Shown: positions 36,020 to 56,935 of the stretch, one piece after another
Layout: every line of letters begins with the position of its first letter
Position numbering within the stretch: position 1 is the stretch's first letter
NCBI GenBank assembly: GCA_963682055.1
Contig: OY821745.1
Location: 18,411,342-18,475,341, forward strand
Length of the DNA stretch: 64,000 nucleotides
Origin: Primula veris
Taxonomy: Eukaryota; Streptophyta; Magnoliopsida; Ericales; Primulaceae
Direction of reading: 5' to 3'
The notes under the pieces: model-generated
What the model was told of the DNA's origin: nothing
Databases searched by the model: none
Seen by the model: the letters and a program-made list of their open reading frames with translations, nothing else
Position numbers and translations under genes: made by a program

Positions 36020-39000
36020 TCATAACATGTTAGCTGTAGAGGTTTCATTGGTAGAGGGAACTGTCTCGGAACTTGGCAGTGTCTGCTCCATACCTTGATC
36101 CGAAAAAACTTCATTCTGCAAATCTGGAGAGATGTTTTTAACGTGCAACCATGTCAACTCCCACAAGCTATCCCCACCTAGGGTGCTCCTTTGAACTAGC
36201 ACTCCCTTTGTTTTCATTACCATCAAAGTGTTCTTGAGCAGCTCGGGGACCAGCTCTTGTAGCTTCTCACTCTTCTTCCCCCTCACTTTCACCTTCGTGT
36301 ATTTCTCCATTCTCCCTAGAACACCCAACCACAGTTTACAAAAAGTAGACAACTGCGACAACTCGTTTATCAACTGAAGGAACACTTTCGAGAGAAGCTT
36401 TATCGCAAGAATTAGAGTCCCTTCAATGTTCCTGTAATCTTTTTGGGATTGACCGTCTGCAATCTCGACAAAATCATCGAGCACCGTGAATATAACCAGA
36501 TCAAAGCACTGCAGCCAAAGCCCGCTCGGCAGATGGATCTCGTCCCAACACGTCAAACACATTTGCAATGAAAATAGTGAGTGGTTTCTAACTTCTTCTC
36601 TCTGGTCCAAACAAACTTTTCTCAAAGCCTGAACTAGCCTCAGCCACATATCCCCTATATTCTGAAACATTTTTGAAGCCTCGGATTCTCCCAAAGAGAC
36701 CTTAGCTTCTCGGGCCCACCTGGTCAAACACAAAACAGAGCTCGCCATTAGATCCAAAGCCTTGACAGACCGATCCACTTGTCCAACTCGAGACTCAGAA
36801 AACTGCCTCGCCGAGTCAATACAGAGGACGAAATTGGCAGGAGATAGATGGACCCCTTCAGACATGATAAAGAACAAAGCATCGAACCCAGCTTCAGAAG
36901 CTTCCGGATGACGAGCAGTGATGGAGAGTAATGACGTAATCGTCCTCCACCCAATAGGAGACCGGATGTGCGAAGCATTTGCCTTCACAAGACGGCTCAC
37001 TTCCTGTGTTATCTGCTCGCAATACGCATCTGCCACGCGGGCATCGAGTTTTAAAACAAGCTGTAATGACCTCAAAAGCTCGTCAGCAAGGTTTTCTTTG
37101 TAGGGCAAAAGCCTCTGGCATATTCGAAGAAGCCCAAACACTGCCTTTTCAACAAGGGCGCAAGGCATCACAGTCGACTGGACAATTCCAGTGATATGGT
37201 CATACACACCCTGCCAGAGTATACCTATCCTATCCCGGTTATTCAGCGTTATAGCTATCAACAGTTCCAAACAGAAAACAGCTGTGTCTTCATCTTCAGG
37301 GGAACTCCCACCTTTCTGGGGCCGACCAGCAGCCCAAATAAGGGCCCGTGCAAGCTGTAATAGAGAATCAGCCTGGAGAAACTTGCTCTCAGTGAATATG
37401 CTATCGATATGACATTTCTGTATGGTCTGTAAGGTGCGTTGATGAGCCGCGAGTTGTTGATCAGTGGGTTGAGATCGAGGCTCTTCTGTGTCAAGAGATA
37501 ACAGCTGACTAAACCGCCCCATGAGACCGGACGATCTCCTAGGAGTGCCGATAGATGACAAGTTTGAGGAGGAGAGAGAATTAGCAAGAGGCTTTCCCTG
37601 TCCTGGTTCGGAAGAAAGTTCCAAATCATCAGCAGCGTCGCTAGCCACTCGAGCAGGGAGAAGGCCGAGCTTGTGCAATTTCAATATGCAGTCTAATATA
37701 TTCCTCCAACCTGTTCGAATAAAATCGCCATACGTGTTTGCGATACTGAAGACCGTTATAGTTGCCATTCTGGCTTTTATGTCATCACCAAAGGCTAGTA
37801 CCGGGACCTCCATAAATGATGGGTTTAGAAGGGTCGTGAACTTACAGAGAGACACAACTAGGTCATCTAAAACATCTCCTAAGCGATGGCACGATGAAAT
37901 TTTAGCAATTGCCAGAAAACCATCGATACAGGTTTGATAAACTTCTTCATGCTCCGCGTGATCAAATACCACGGAGATAGCAGCAATTGCTGGTCCAGAC
38001 ATAATGGCGAACATATCATGGTCAACATAAGCGTTTGAATCTGATACAATAAATTGGGGTGTTTTCCGGGATTTGTTCATTAGGTCAACCCATCGGCTTG
38101 GTGTCATTTCCGGAAAACCCATAGCTACCTCTGGGGTTGTCCGTATCTCATTTTTGCATATGGAGTAGTACAACTCCGATAAAAACTCACGAGGAAGGTC
38201 ACTACCACCATTGATACGACGATTATTTCGAATAAAATCTTCCTCCGTCATCTTTTTCTTCACCTGTGCATTATGCTGGTCTGTGTTCAGCATGATTAAC
38301 GAATAGGACAACACAAGAGCAGCATCTTTGTCAGCTAAAGTTTCAGGAGATTGCTCATAGTATCTCTCTGAAAAAGCCTCGAGAACCCTCTGTATTTTTT
38401 GCGACTCACCCGGAAGTCGGAAAGTTTCTAAAAACAACCGCAAAGCAATATCCAAATTCATGCCCTCAAAGTCAAATGTTCCAGCAAATTCATTAAGAAC
38501 CTGAACGCAGAACTCGTCATGGTTTCCTAAGAAATCCCCGACGAGGTTCTTATCTAACCCAGCAGTGTACCGGAAAAAGCAAGCGACGCTTTGAGGATCA
38601 AGTTTGTCGGGTAATAGATGAGTCCCTTGAAGAAATTCTAGACCTTTCTTAGGGTCACGATTAAAATGATCCGCCCCTATCATTAATCTTCTTTTAATGT
38701 ATTTTCTCCGTCTTACAAAAGGAACCCACTGATCAGGGTTAGAGTAGTTATCACATTTGACCATCCAAAACGGAATATACTCATCAAGACTAACAGGACC
38801 CAGATCAGAATTAACCAAACCATTGGTTATTCTCTCAGCCATTCCTTGAATAACGGAAATAAGCCCATCCAAGGCAAGGATATGCATAGAAGATAAAGGG
38901 CAGTTTACTGGAAATGCACTCCTCGATAACAGATTAGCTAGGTCTTCGAAAACATTACAGCAAGTTATGTCACAATCCAAATTAACATACATCTCCACCA

Positions 39001-41022
39001 TGAAATTTGTCTGCCTACAGAAATCAACAAGTGCCTCCATAGCCACCTCTTGTTGAAGGTAAGAAGCCCCATATCGACTCTGAGCAAGCCTCAAAATCAC
39101 ACACGAGAAAAAAGCCTCAAGCTGTAATTTGAGCTCAGAACGCAAATGATGGTACAGGTTGAGAACAATACTACATACCATAGAAAGTATGAGCGGGCTT
39201 GACGAGAGGCCGAAATGCATTAGGTTATGAAATAAATCACCCTGTACCAAACTCAACAACCGAGGGTGTTCACGAATAGAGGAACCACCCAGTTCAATAG
39301 CTGAATTGATCAACCCTAGAGCAAAAAGTGGCATGTCTTCATCAAAGGCTACAGTGTTTGACCCTGATCCCAGTTCCACATGTTCAACACTGTTTAACAA
39401 TAAACAAAGGAATTGAAAGATCTCGACCATACAAGGAACCCCAAACGACTCATTCATTACATGTGGATCATATGGAACAGCAGCTTTTCCACTAGAAGAC
39501 TGAAATGTATGTTCGTCTGTCATCCCTGTAGATAAAGGATTCACAGTGAATGATTGGCCATCATATTCAGAACTTCCATTGCTGTTTTCCGAAGCCTGGG
39601 AACTAAAGCTGTTACTGCTATCAATGGGACCACCCTGCAAATAAATGAAACAGTAAAAGACTTGCCTTAAGAAGTTGCAGCTTCCAGACATCATAAAATA
39701 AAAAGACTCGGGAAGAATAGACTATTTATAAGCTCATTCAGCCGCACAGTTTTATGTGCCACTATGTTTCTTTTGGCCTATCAAATGATAGAGGAAGCTG
39801 AAAAGCTAGAAGCCACAAGAACTGGCCTTTAATTTTACTCAAATGGCGCTCAGGCCTCAGCTTACTCAATGACGGTTAAGATTGAAACATTTTATCAGTT
39901 AAAAGAAAAGCATTCTTCTTAACAGATAAAGTGCAGGAAGCTAACACCATGGCCTATGCCCCTCTAAGGGAATAAGTGATTAATGCAACCTTCCTGCTTC
40001 GGCAAACAACTTCATCCCTCTTGATATTGCAGAGTAAAAAAGTGTCAATGGAATAAGCCATTTATTTCTTTCCGACTCTCTTTAATATCGACAAGTTTAC
40101 AAAATATGCTATGTTACCTATCAGGGATACTAATTGTTCCTCCTGAATTACACCATAGTGCTTAACTAAATCGAAGCATGAGCCCAAAAGTATGTTGATT
40201 TTTACTTGTATGACCTACTGTAACTAACTAAAGGCATAAATTGGAAACTGAAAACACGAAATGTTAAAAAAGAAGGCAAAACTATACCTCCTGCTTATAA
40301 GGACCAGCTCCTTTGACCTGAAAATTTCCAGATTTATGGACATCTGATAAGTGTGAGAATATACGCCTCACAATTTCATACATCGTCTGGCGAGCTATAC
40401 GCTGTAGCAACTCACCTTTTGTACTAGCTTGATGAACTACGCGGAAACAAGTGTTGGCAATAGTGCACACCTGTTGATTACTCAGCACAATAGATGTTTT
40501 ACTTTTTACGCAGGCCAAAAGAACCTGAAGGATTTTCATTAGAACCACCTCTTCTGAAGCAGGATCGGTCACCTCAAATCTACAACTCGTTACAGCATCA
40601 ACTACCAAAAGCATAGCTTCTTTTACATTCACAGTGTTAAGATCAAGCACGTCTAGGGTTAGGATCTTATAAACTGATGACAAAGCGACACCTGTGATTG
40701 GAGCACCAGTTTCATCGGATCGAATTACGTCCAAAAAGGGTTGTAGATAAACAGATGGATTAATGGTATGCCATGGATGTTTCCAACTATAAATTTGTTT
40801 TCGCAATGCTTTTAATGACTGGATGAGAGAGTGCTCAAGCTGGTCATCACCAGACATGTACCGACCTCCCCACCTCACATTTCTTCTCATAACAGCAAGA
40901 ACAGCAGTTATTTCTGAATTTATCATACATGCTAAGGCAGAATTGTTAGAAAAGGTGGTTTCAACATCTTCTGGCTCTTCTTCAATTGACTTAATTCCAG
41001 ATGACTGCTTTAGGCGACCCAT
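36020..41022 (-). CDS. GN: ARF guanine-nucleotide exchange factor GNOM (1449 aa, 2 coding exons)
   Basis: Coding exons 41022-40288 and 39634-36020 join in phase 0 to 1449 codons; Arabidopsis GNOM has 1451. The start is MGRLKQSSGIKSIEEEPEDV, matching the family start; six upstream in-frame residues are ignored. Order: DCB domain (to ~250), HUS domain (contains NLDCDITCCNVFEDL), Sec7 (~555-750) with the invariant FRLPGES glutamic finger near residue 650, then the HDS domains. It activates ARF1-class GTPases on Golgi and endosomes and is needed for recycling of PIN1. The Sec7 stretch SYSLIMLNTDQHN keeps the Met that makes Arabidopsis GNOM sensitive to brefeldin A (substitution to Leu gives resistance), so this protein is predicted to be BFA-sensitive. 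The frame is intact. Confidence 0.97.
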
Positions 41023-43700
41023 TTCTAGACAAAAATTCAATTTGCAATTTACAGCAGCTATAAGAGGTTGGTAATGTATTGCCCGTCACAACCTGCATAC
41101 GAGAAAATGAATGAATAAATTATACAGGAAACTAGTTTCAGAGAGAATGGAGCGTGGATAATAGATAAGCAAAGAAAATGAGATATAGGCCTTCCGGAAA
41201 TGAAGTAAATCCGCTAAATGACCTTTTTTCTATGTTAAACCTTACAACTTAGCAGGCTGTATTAAGTAAACTACTAACATATAGTCTGCCAATCAAATAC
41301 TGGAAAAAAGATGACTTAAAACTCACATAATCGGATGATTAAAAGAAATCCATACAGCAAGCAACAGACACAGATTGGATATACATTTCCTATCTATAAT
41401 ATGACTTCCAAATGGTTAACACTGGTAACAACTAGTACTCTTCAACAATGAATTGGATTTGAAATTACTACCTTTTAGTTTCTTCCCCTTAACTGTTGGT
41501 CTGTTACTTCTTGTACTTTTATAATCATCTTGAGTCCTTTTAAAATTATGACGACCTAATCAATTAGCAATGTACATGTACTCTTCTTTTTATCATCAAT
41601 TTGTTCCCGTGCTAATTTGGAAGTATCACAGTAAAATTATCAACAATTTCACAAATCACTGCTGTTGCACTCCCCCGCTACACTAACCCAAAGCAACTGA
41701 AGGCAAATTACATATGTTAAACACGATAATAGGGTGACCAGTTCATACAACTAAAAGAATTATCTTGAAGCACTTGAAAGTTGAATCTCATTTATTTCAG
41801 TTAGCTGGAAAAAACTTATTTCTAAGGGGGAAAAAACAAATGAAAACCCAAATTCGCCATATCAACAACTACTAACACCACCATCAAACACTCTTTAACA
41901 AAATCGATATGTTTTCTCAGACTCCTTAATTAAATGTAACCTAAGAGGATAACAGCATTTAGGACCACCACCCAAAAAAATTACACATTCAAAAGTTCCA
42001 AAAGCCACTTTAAAAACGCTAACTATAAGGCCTTAGTTCATCGACAACACCACTCATCTTTTTCTTAGACAATCATGACTAACCTTGGAAAATCATATAT
42101 ATGTAACTCAACCTGCAACTATAGGCCTGCATTATAATTTTTGGATAATGGATAATGAGCTGGTACAAAATCTGGTGGTTGCAACTTTTTTTGTGATAGG
42201 TTATTTTTTAATTGCAGTTAAATATTTACAAGAAATCCTAAATGTGCTTGAATAAGATGGTCCGAGTTGGAGGGGCACAAGTGAACAACGGCAAAGGAAC
42301 AATTGTGATCCTTAATCACCAGGTCATTGTCTAGTTAAAAAAATGATGATCCCACATTGCAATGGACTCATAAGGAGAAAAAATTGATCAGACCTTTAGA
42401 AAACTCAGATATTTTTGTTTCAATTTTGAACACTGTTTTTTTTATGAAACATATCATCATACTATTATAATAAGTCAACCCAAGAATTGGGTGAGACTGC
42501 AAATTTTTGCCACTATTTTTTCCAAAAATAACCTCACTCTATCTTCCTAATTATACATATACCCTAATTTAATTAACAATTCGTTTTAACCCTCATATCA
42601 TCAGTACCATAATTATTGTTCTTAGTAAAACACATTTACGAGATTTATGTCACTCGCATCACGTGCCTTGGGTTACTAGTATTCCCTAATTGAACAACTT
42701 AAACCTAAGATCACATCAAAGAAAATATAATTTTCTTTTTTGTGGAACTGATGAACCGCTGTATAAGGTGAATTGAATAGAGAGATCAACATATGATACT
42801 TATTCTTTCTACCACTCCAAAATCTAAGATAACAACAAATAAAATATTTCTTTTATTTTTTCCAAATGCATAACTTATACAAAAAATTCAACATATGTTA
42901 CTTTTTTTTTTCTATCACTCCAATTTATCACAACAAATAAAATATTTTTTTTATTTTTTCCAAACTGCATTTACAAACTGTCCCATCTCTCCCTCTCTCC
43001 TCTCTCAAACACACATTCCGTATACGACCCAGTTGCACAAAAATTACCCAATCTCACATATATGAATCAATCGTACGCATCACGTGCCTTGGGTTACTAA
43101 TATTCCCTAATTGAACAACTTAAATCTAAGATCACAACAAATAAAATATAATTTCATTTTCTGTGCAACTGATGAACTACTATATAAGGTGAATAGAAAA
43201 TATAATTTGTTTTTTGGGCTACTTCTTCTTTCTATGACTCCAAAATCTAAGATCACAACAACAAATAAAATATTAAAAAATATATATCCAAATGTATAAC
43301 TTATACAGAGAAATCAAGAGAACCAATCTAAATAATAATAAAATACAAAAATGAAGATCCGGAAAGAGTGAGGATCTAAGAAAACATACCAATGACAAAT
43401 CAAAATAGAAAAAAAAAAAAAAGAGTAAAATAACGAAATCTAAATAAATAAAAGCATAGTGTGTATATAGAAGATAGTAAATGGAGAAGTGAGGAGAGAG
43501 CGACTAAATATTATCTCAATAATAATAAAATAATAAAATAAAAACATTACCGGATGAGATCCCTTCTTCGGTATCTTTCCGGCGTCGATAACGGAGGCGA
43601 CGAATTGATTCGCAGACGGGAAAAATTGAGAAAAAAAAAAAGATTTTTAATGAAAATGAATATAAATAACGGAGATCGATCCGGCAAATTGGAAATGTAC
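41023..43700 (-). other. GNOM 5' UTR with ~2.5-kb leader intron
   Basis: On the minus strand a donor-like CATCCG|GTAATG lies at ~43550 and an acceptor-like TCGTATGCAG|GTTGTG at ~41093. The probable leader exon is ~43700-43551 and the intron ~43550-41094. The intron is AT-rich and includes a duplication. The upstream exon sequence is unusually GC-rich for this window, as expected of a leader. The transcription start is not resolved. Confidence 0.6.
42656..43205. repeat. Duplicated ~130-bp segment in the GNOM leader intron
   Basis: 42656-42785 and 43078-43205 share CATCACGTGCCTTGGGTTAC, CCCTAATTGAACAACTTAAA and CTGATGAAC(C/T)(G/A)CT with few differences. The copies are separated by ~290 bp of AT-rich DNA. 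Each carries a CACGTG G-box. Confidence 0.8.
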
Positions 43701-44660
43701 TACTGTAAATGTCATTTTCACCCCTTGTATTTTAGATATTTTCGAAAGACGTACACTTTCATTGCTGTTTTTATTTTCTATTCCCTCCTTTTATAATTTG
43801 TATTTCGAAAATACCATCTTCTCTTCCATATCTTGTTAAAAATATCTCTCTAAATATGATATATTATGATTGTGATTTTGTCTTTTTATGGTATCAAGCC
43901 TCTAATTAGACGAAAAATTGTAAATCGGTTTCTCAATTGTTAAAAGTGCTATTTTAGTACCTAATTTGTTGATCATTGTTAGTACAATAAACTAAACGTA
44001 TTTTTTTTCCATTTAAATATAAAAAACACGCCTTTTTTTTTTTAAAAAAAAAGCTTGTCATATAATTGATTTTTTTAAAACAATAAAATGATTACACGGA
44101 GCAACAAGCTGCGCCGCTAAAACCAATCATTTTGAACACTATATTCATAAACTTATGAGTCATGATATTACTATGCATAACTTTTTAAACTCTACTAAGA
44201 AGTTGCACAGCGTCGGATGCTAAAATACCAAAACTGTCAAAAACAACTTTATAAAGCTACTTTTATTTTGTATGCATCGTCTGCTCATTTTTATATATAC
44301 CCCCAATCGTCGGCTTCATGACCATGCTCATCCCTTCAATATGGGAAAGTTTGTTTTTCTTTCAATTTAGTTTTTATTATGTTGATCCCTTCGTGTTTGT
44401 CTCATTGTAATTGTTAAATAAAAAGAAACTTCCAACATCGTACTTGGAAAAAAATGAATTGAGAAATATTAAAAAATTAGAGAGGATGTTATAAGATCTC
44501 AAAATATAGTGTATTTGTCATTCTTGTTTATCTTGAAAGTGACTATCGAAGGTGTTTCCGAACGAATAGGTCTCTCTTTATAGTAACTAGTGACAAGTTG
44601 ATTAAGTATATTTACTTGTTTAAGTAAAAAAGGAATGTCGCGAATCGCTTAGGCATATAA
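43701..44660. other. Intergenic upstream of GNOM
   Basis: Contains the presumptive GNOM promoter (near 43700-44100). AT-rich; no ORF and no sharp element boundary seen. Confidence 0.4.
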
Positions 44661-44669
44661 TTTACTTAT

Positions 44670-44975
44670 CTTCGTATTCTGATATATGGCGTCAGAGCGG
44701 ATGCTGTAAAATTTCTTCAACTTGCTTCCACAAAAATTATGAACTTACTAAAAGGTTTTCATGGTGGCATGCATCCTACACATATTCAATAATGAGTACT
44801 TACGGGAGTCCAACGAAGATGATGTTTTTCGACCAAATGATATCAAAACACGTCAAGGGTTTCGAGAATGCTCGGTAACGTTGATATCATGCGTAGGAGA
44901 TCAAAGAATTTCCATAAAACTTGCCAACATGGCCCGCACAATACCAAAGTGGGGATCCAATGGAGCCTTCCATTT
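44670..44975 (+). pseudogene. PIF/Harbinger-type transposase (HARBI1-like) fragment
   Basis: The translation over the stretch gives YGVRADAVKFLQLAST, then NNEYLRESNEDDV, and in the next frame GMLGN-like RMLGNVDIMRRRSKNFHKT. These match, in order, the plant harbinger transposase signature 'YG..ADAVDEYLRI', 'DEYLR.P...D' and 'RGFPGMLGSIDCMHW.WKNCP', with a frameshift near 44870. The rest of the DDE domain is not preserved. It is a short, dead remnant. Confidence 0.65.
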
Positions 44976-45079
44976 CTCTCCCTATTCCAATCCCAACTTC
45001 TCTCCCAACAAATTGGTTTGCCTCTTCATTTGGTCTATTAACAAGTTCTCATGGTGGATGTTCAGATCCCGTCATTAGA

Positions 45080-46232
45080 TAGCCAGAATAAATTCATTTT
45101 ATTTGAACAAAAAAAAAATATATCTTCAAGAGAAAAATTCATTTTTAAAAGGATCGAAGAAAGAAAGAAACACTTGGACAAAATTACATAATATGCCTAG
45201 TGAGAAAGAATAATGTATGTATATTAAAAGATTTTTTTTTTAATATATTGAGAAATTAGGTTCCACCATTGGTATATATTATAAATTATTATTAGGAAGT
45301 CCTATGTTGGAACTTTAATACTGATCTAACAATTGAAAAGAAATGAATATACTTAAAAAGACATGCACATCATGCAATTTTTCCATCCATTATTCCTTCC
45401 AATTAAAAAGAAACATGAGTTCTGAAAAAAAAAATGAGAAAAGAGGGGATACGAAAGGGAAAATCCGCTACAATACAAGATACAAAAAGGTTAAAAACCC
45501 CGTTGAGGAATCACACTCAAAATAGAAATTTCATATGAACGGAATGTACCATCATCAAATAACAAGGACCAGTCTAGGGAAAGACAAAAATTGCAAAATC
45601 ATCAATCGCAGTAAACACCTAAACTTTCAATTTAATTGGATTTTCAAACTTTTTGACCTAACCAAATCATTAAGTTTTATCAGTCTGGTGACTCTGGTTT
45701 GGATTTTGATTTGATTTGGTCCAGATCAATAGATTTGAACGGTTTGGAAAGATTGCCGATTGGAGTACGTATCCTTATAGCCAAGCACACTACAACTTCG
45801 CAAGCCCAAGGTAAAAATATGCAGAAAACCAGCATAGATGTCTAAAAGTTCTACTATACAAGAGAAGACCCATCTGTAGCAAGCCATATTGGAATACCAA
45901 AGACATGACACCTTGATGAAATTCACCGGTCTTACAAAAAAGAATTGAAGATTAATCTAGAACATAGGAATTAAGTCCAGATCCCAGAAAGCAATAACCC
46001 AAAATCTGAGTGAAAAAAAAAAAAAAAAGAAACAATAACAGCTGTCGCAGCAGTTGATTTAAAAGATACAGATATCTCTGTCCTTTAAAGAGATATACGA
46101 GCAACACCAACCCCTAGGGTAGAACCATGCCAGCACTTTTGCGAGTGACGAGCACTTTTTGTCATTAAAGATAAAAAAAAATAGAAGAAAAACATTAAGT
46201 TTCTTTAATTGTCTCCCTATGCAAACGCATAA
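45080..46232. other. Intergenic, including the delta-COP 3' UTR
   Basis: No gene. An A-rich run at ~46010-46030 and the probable 3' UTR of the minus-strand coatomer gene (roughly 46232-46100) are the only features noted. Confidence 0.45.
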
Positions 46233-54107
<7,875 letters not shown>

Positions 54108-54110
<3 letters not shown>

Positions 54111-54400
54111 TTGGAAAATGAGTTGCAGTATTTTAAGATCGCACACCTGAAAAGGGAATTGTTAATACAAATGAATTGAAAAAATATATAATAATTCAGA
54201 TCGAGAAATAAAAATGAAAAAAACAAAAAAAAAACGAAATTGAAATAAGATCTGTCAAAAGGAATGAAAGAAGAGAGAGAGATGAAAGCATACCAGGGAG
54301 AGAGAGAGAGAGAGAGAAAGAGATCAAATAGAATGGGTGAGATTTGAAGACTTTGTATTTAACAGAGGTGATTTAAATGTAACTACTTTCGAGCATCCGC
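54108..54400 (-). other. delta-COP 5' UTR exons
   Basis: The exon that ends in the ATG runs 54146-54108, after an acceptor TTTTCAG. An upstream untranslated exon ends at ~54294 (donor CTG|GTATGC on the minus strand) and contains a long CT repeat. The promoter lies beyond ~54400. Confidence 0.65.
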
Positions 54401-55298
54401 CATTCCCCACTGTTGTTAGATATATATTTTTCAAGTTAATATTCTTAAATACTACATAAAATCAAAAATAACACATTTTTACTTTATTATTTATTTAATA
54501 TAATATTTTTTTTATCTAAAATTAATTATTTATTATAAATCAATAGATAATGTTGTTAAAAAAAATTACACTAATGTGACACTTATATGTTTATTAAAAT
54601 TAATATATATATATATATAAATATGTGTCAATATTTAACATGCATATGTGTCAATATTTAACATACAAATTTAACACAACTATTGTAGATGCTCTTATAT
54701 TAGTATTACTACTCTTACTTGAATCTAAGAACAATAAGGCTTCGTATGGTTGTAATTTTAAAACTATATTTTAAGCTAAGTCATTATAATTCAAATGTTT
54801 AACCAACTTTTTGGCTATACAAGTAACACTTTTAAAGATTGGATTTTCTATTATTTTTTTTCACATTAAGACTTTTTTTATCTAAAAACCAAAAATTAAT
54901 CACTTTTTTTTCGAAATGATTTATCTTTCGTTATAGTGACGTATCTCAAAAATATATTTTACAAAAACTAACTCATTTTTAATAAAGTGACTTATTATGG
55001 AAAAATTACTTCATTTAAAAAAGTGGCTTATTCTGTACTCGATTAATGCGTTTTTTTATTAATTTGGTGTCCAAAAGTCAAATCATATGGAGCTATCAAA
55101 TGAAGGGATCAAACATTAAGATCCAAGGGGATTAAAAGACCAGAAAAGTTGATTCGAGAAGTCAATATTTGGTCATTTTTAATGCATTTATTTCAAGTAT
55201 TTCATTCTACTCTCACTTTAATTTCTTGTTTAATTTACGTTAATATTTTTTTTATCCGATAAATCATTGAGTTGAAAGGATTAGCAATGCTTGCTACT
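54401..55298. other. AT-rich intergenic DNA
   Basis: No gene. A two-copy repeat of ATATGTGTCAATATTTAACAT lies at ~54622-54665 beside a TA microsatellite. Confidence 0.5.
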
Positions 55299-55871
55299 TG
55301 TAACGACTCGATACTTCGACCGAACCGTCACCATCTGCTTTCTACCACCAATATTTTCCGTTTTGGCTCAATTTCGTTCTCGATTCTTGGACCGCATGGC
55401 TCTAAGACCTTGGTGATAAGAATGATGATACTTCTAACTTATATACCATATATCATGTTTAGGCGACGTGGGATAGCCAATTCTTCTATTTACCACGGCA
55501 TTTCCAACATAAATCCGGGTTATTAATTCTTTCCCACTTTAGGCACGACGTACTCGTCGGGCACGCCGTCCTTCCGAGGTTAAATCACTCGTGCTAGTCC
55601 CAACATCGGCTAGACAGCGGCTCTGATACCAATTGTAACGACCCGGTCCTCCGACCGAACCGCCACCATCTGCTTCCTACCACTAATATTGTCCGTTTTG
55701 GCTCAATTTCGTACTCGCTTTTTGGGTCGCACGGCTTTAAAAGCCCTTAATGATAAAAAGTAAGATACTTCTATCTTATATAACATATAAGTACTCACAT
55801 ATCTAGGCGATGTGAGATAGCCAATTCTTCTCTTTACCATGACACTTTCTACGAAAATTCGGGTTATTACA
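55299..55871 (-). mobile_element. TRIM (terminal-repeat retrotransposon in miniature)
   Basis: Left LTR 55299 to ~55526 and right LTR 55634-55871 share TGTAACGAC(T/C)CG, CGACCGAACCG(T/C)CACCATC, TTTTGGCTCAATTTCGT and CGGGTTATTA. Between them are only ~107 bp. Next to the right LTR the minus strand reads TGGTATCAGAGC (55631-55620), the initiator tRNA-Met primer site, and AAAGTGGGAAAGAAT (polypurine-like) precedes the left LTR; the element therefore runs on the minus strand. A 5-bp target duplication with one mismatch flanks it (CTACT/CTAGT). It has no coding capacity, so it must rely on another element's proteins. Confidence 0.92.
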
Positions 55872-56822
55872 CTAGTGGCATTTTCTTGTGTCATGGTAGT
55901 TTGGATAAAAACTATTATAAAAGGAAAATACACGAGTCAAATCAAATTTAAACCCAAGATCTGTACCAATGTCTATTTGGACGATCCACTATTTTGCCGG
56001 TTATAAATTTATTACTAAGTCGATCATGTTATTCTTGTGAGATAAAAAGAGTTCTACAAAATACACTATTTAAATTAAACCATGTTTTTGATGCCGTAGC
56101 CGGAGGATATTGATTTAAAATTATTTTAAGTCCTGGATGTTGCACGTTTTAGGAGCATTCATTTGACTTACACTTTAAGACAATATTTTTTGAAATACAT
56201 TACAAAAAATATGATTTGTATCTTTTCAACATATCACTTTCTAAAAAAATCACGAATACATAACATTGAGCTTTATCAACCCATATTCCCATTGGATATA
56301 GACATAGAGAAAAAGAAGATGGAGAGCGAAAATGAGGAAGGAGAGAAGGGGAATGAGAAAGAGAATGAGAGAAAATAAATAAAATTGTGATTTAATTTTG
56401 AAATATGTTTCTTGGAATAAATAGTTTGTGATGCGTATTTTATATAATTTAGTTTTAAAAGTAATACTTAAATAGTTTTTGGTAATTTTATCTTTAATGA
56501 ATGCTTCGATTTTATATTTAGAAAAATGAAACGTAAATTTTGTAAACGTGAAAAAAGAAATACTCTCCAATTGCGAAGACATTACGGATCAAACAGACTC
56601 CTATTTTGCCATTTTATTTTGAAGTTGACAAAAGGTTGCCTACTAAGGAGATTTTAAATAAATCGGCAGTCGAGTTAGCGTCGATTAGAGAAGTGACCAC
56701 CATCCGAGACTCTACCCTCCATTATACAAGTTACTTTCACTACCAAAAAGCCTATACGAGTGACTGTTTACTACGATGCTCTGATGGATAGATTTAATGT
56801 CAGTAAATTTAATGGTTGTAGT
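55872..56822. other. AT-rich intergenic DNA
   Basis: No supported gene; short ORFs here (up to ~110 codons) lack recognisable motifs and are Ile/Phe/Lys-rich as expected of AT-rich DNA. Confidence 0.5.
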
Positions 56823-56935
56823 TAGGGACGACAATTTAGTGGGTTTCAACCCGACCCGACCGGAGAACAAACTCACACTTTTATTCATTTGACCCGACCA
56901 GATCCACTTGACCCGTTTTTAAAAAATATTTTTTT
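56823..56935. mobile_element. One end of a hAT-like element
   Basis: TAGGGACGACAATTTAGTGG followed by CAACCCGACCCGACC resembles the TAGGGGTGG.AA left ends and CCGACCCG subterminal repeats of plant hAT elements. No matching right end or 8-bp duplication was found, though a further AAACCCGACCCGAATAG lies at ~58421-58437. Confidence 0.4.

Noticed and set aside
36748..37937. Several plus- and minus-strand ORFs over GNOM exon 2
   Set aside because: All are frame shadows of the long, conserved GNOM coding exon.
56606..56791. 61-codon ORF on the plus strand
   Set aside because: No recognisable domain, no signal sequence and no neighbours suggesting a gene; typical of chance in spacer DNA.
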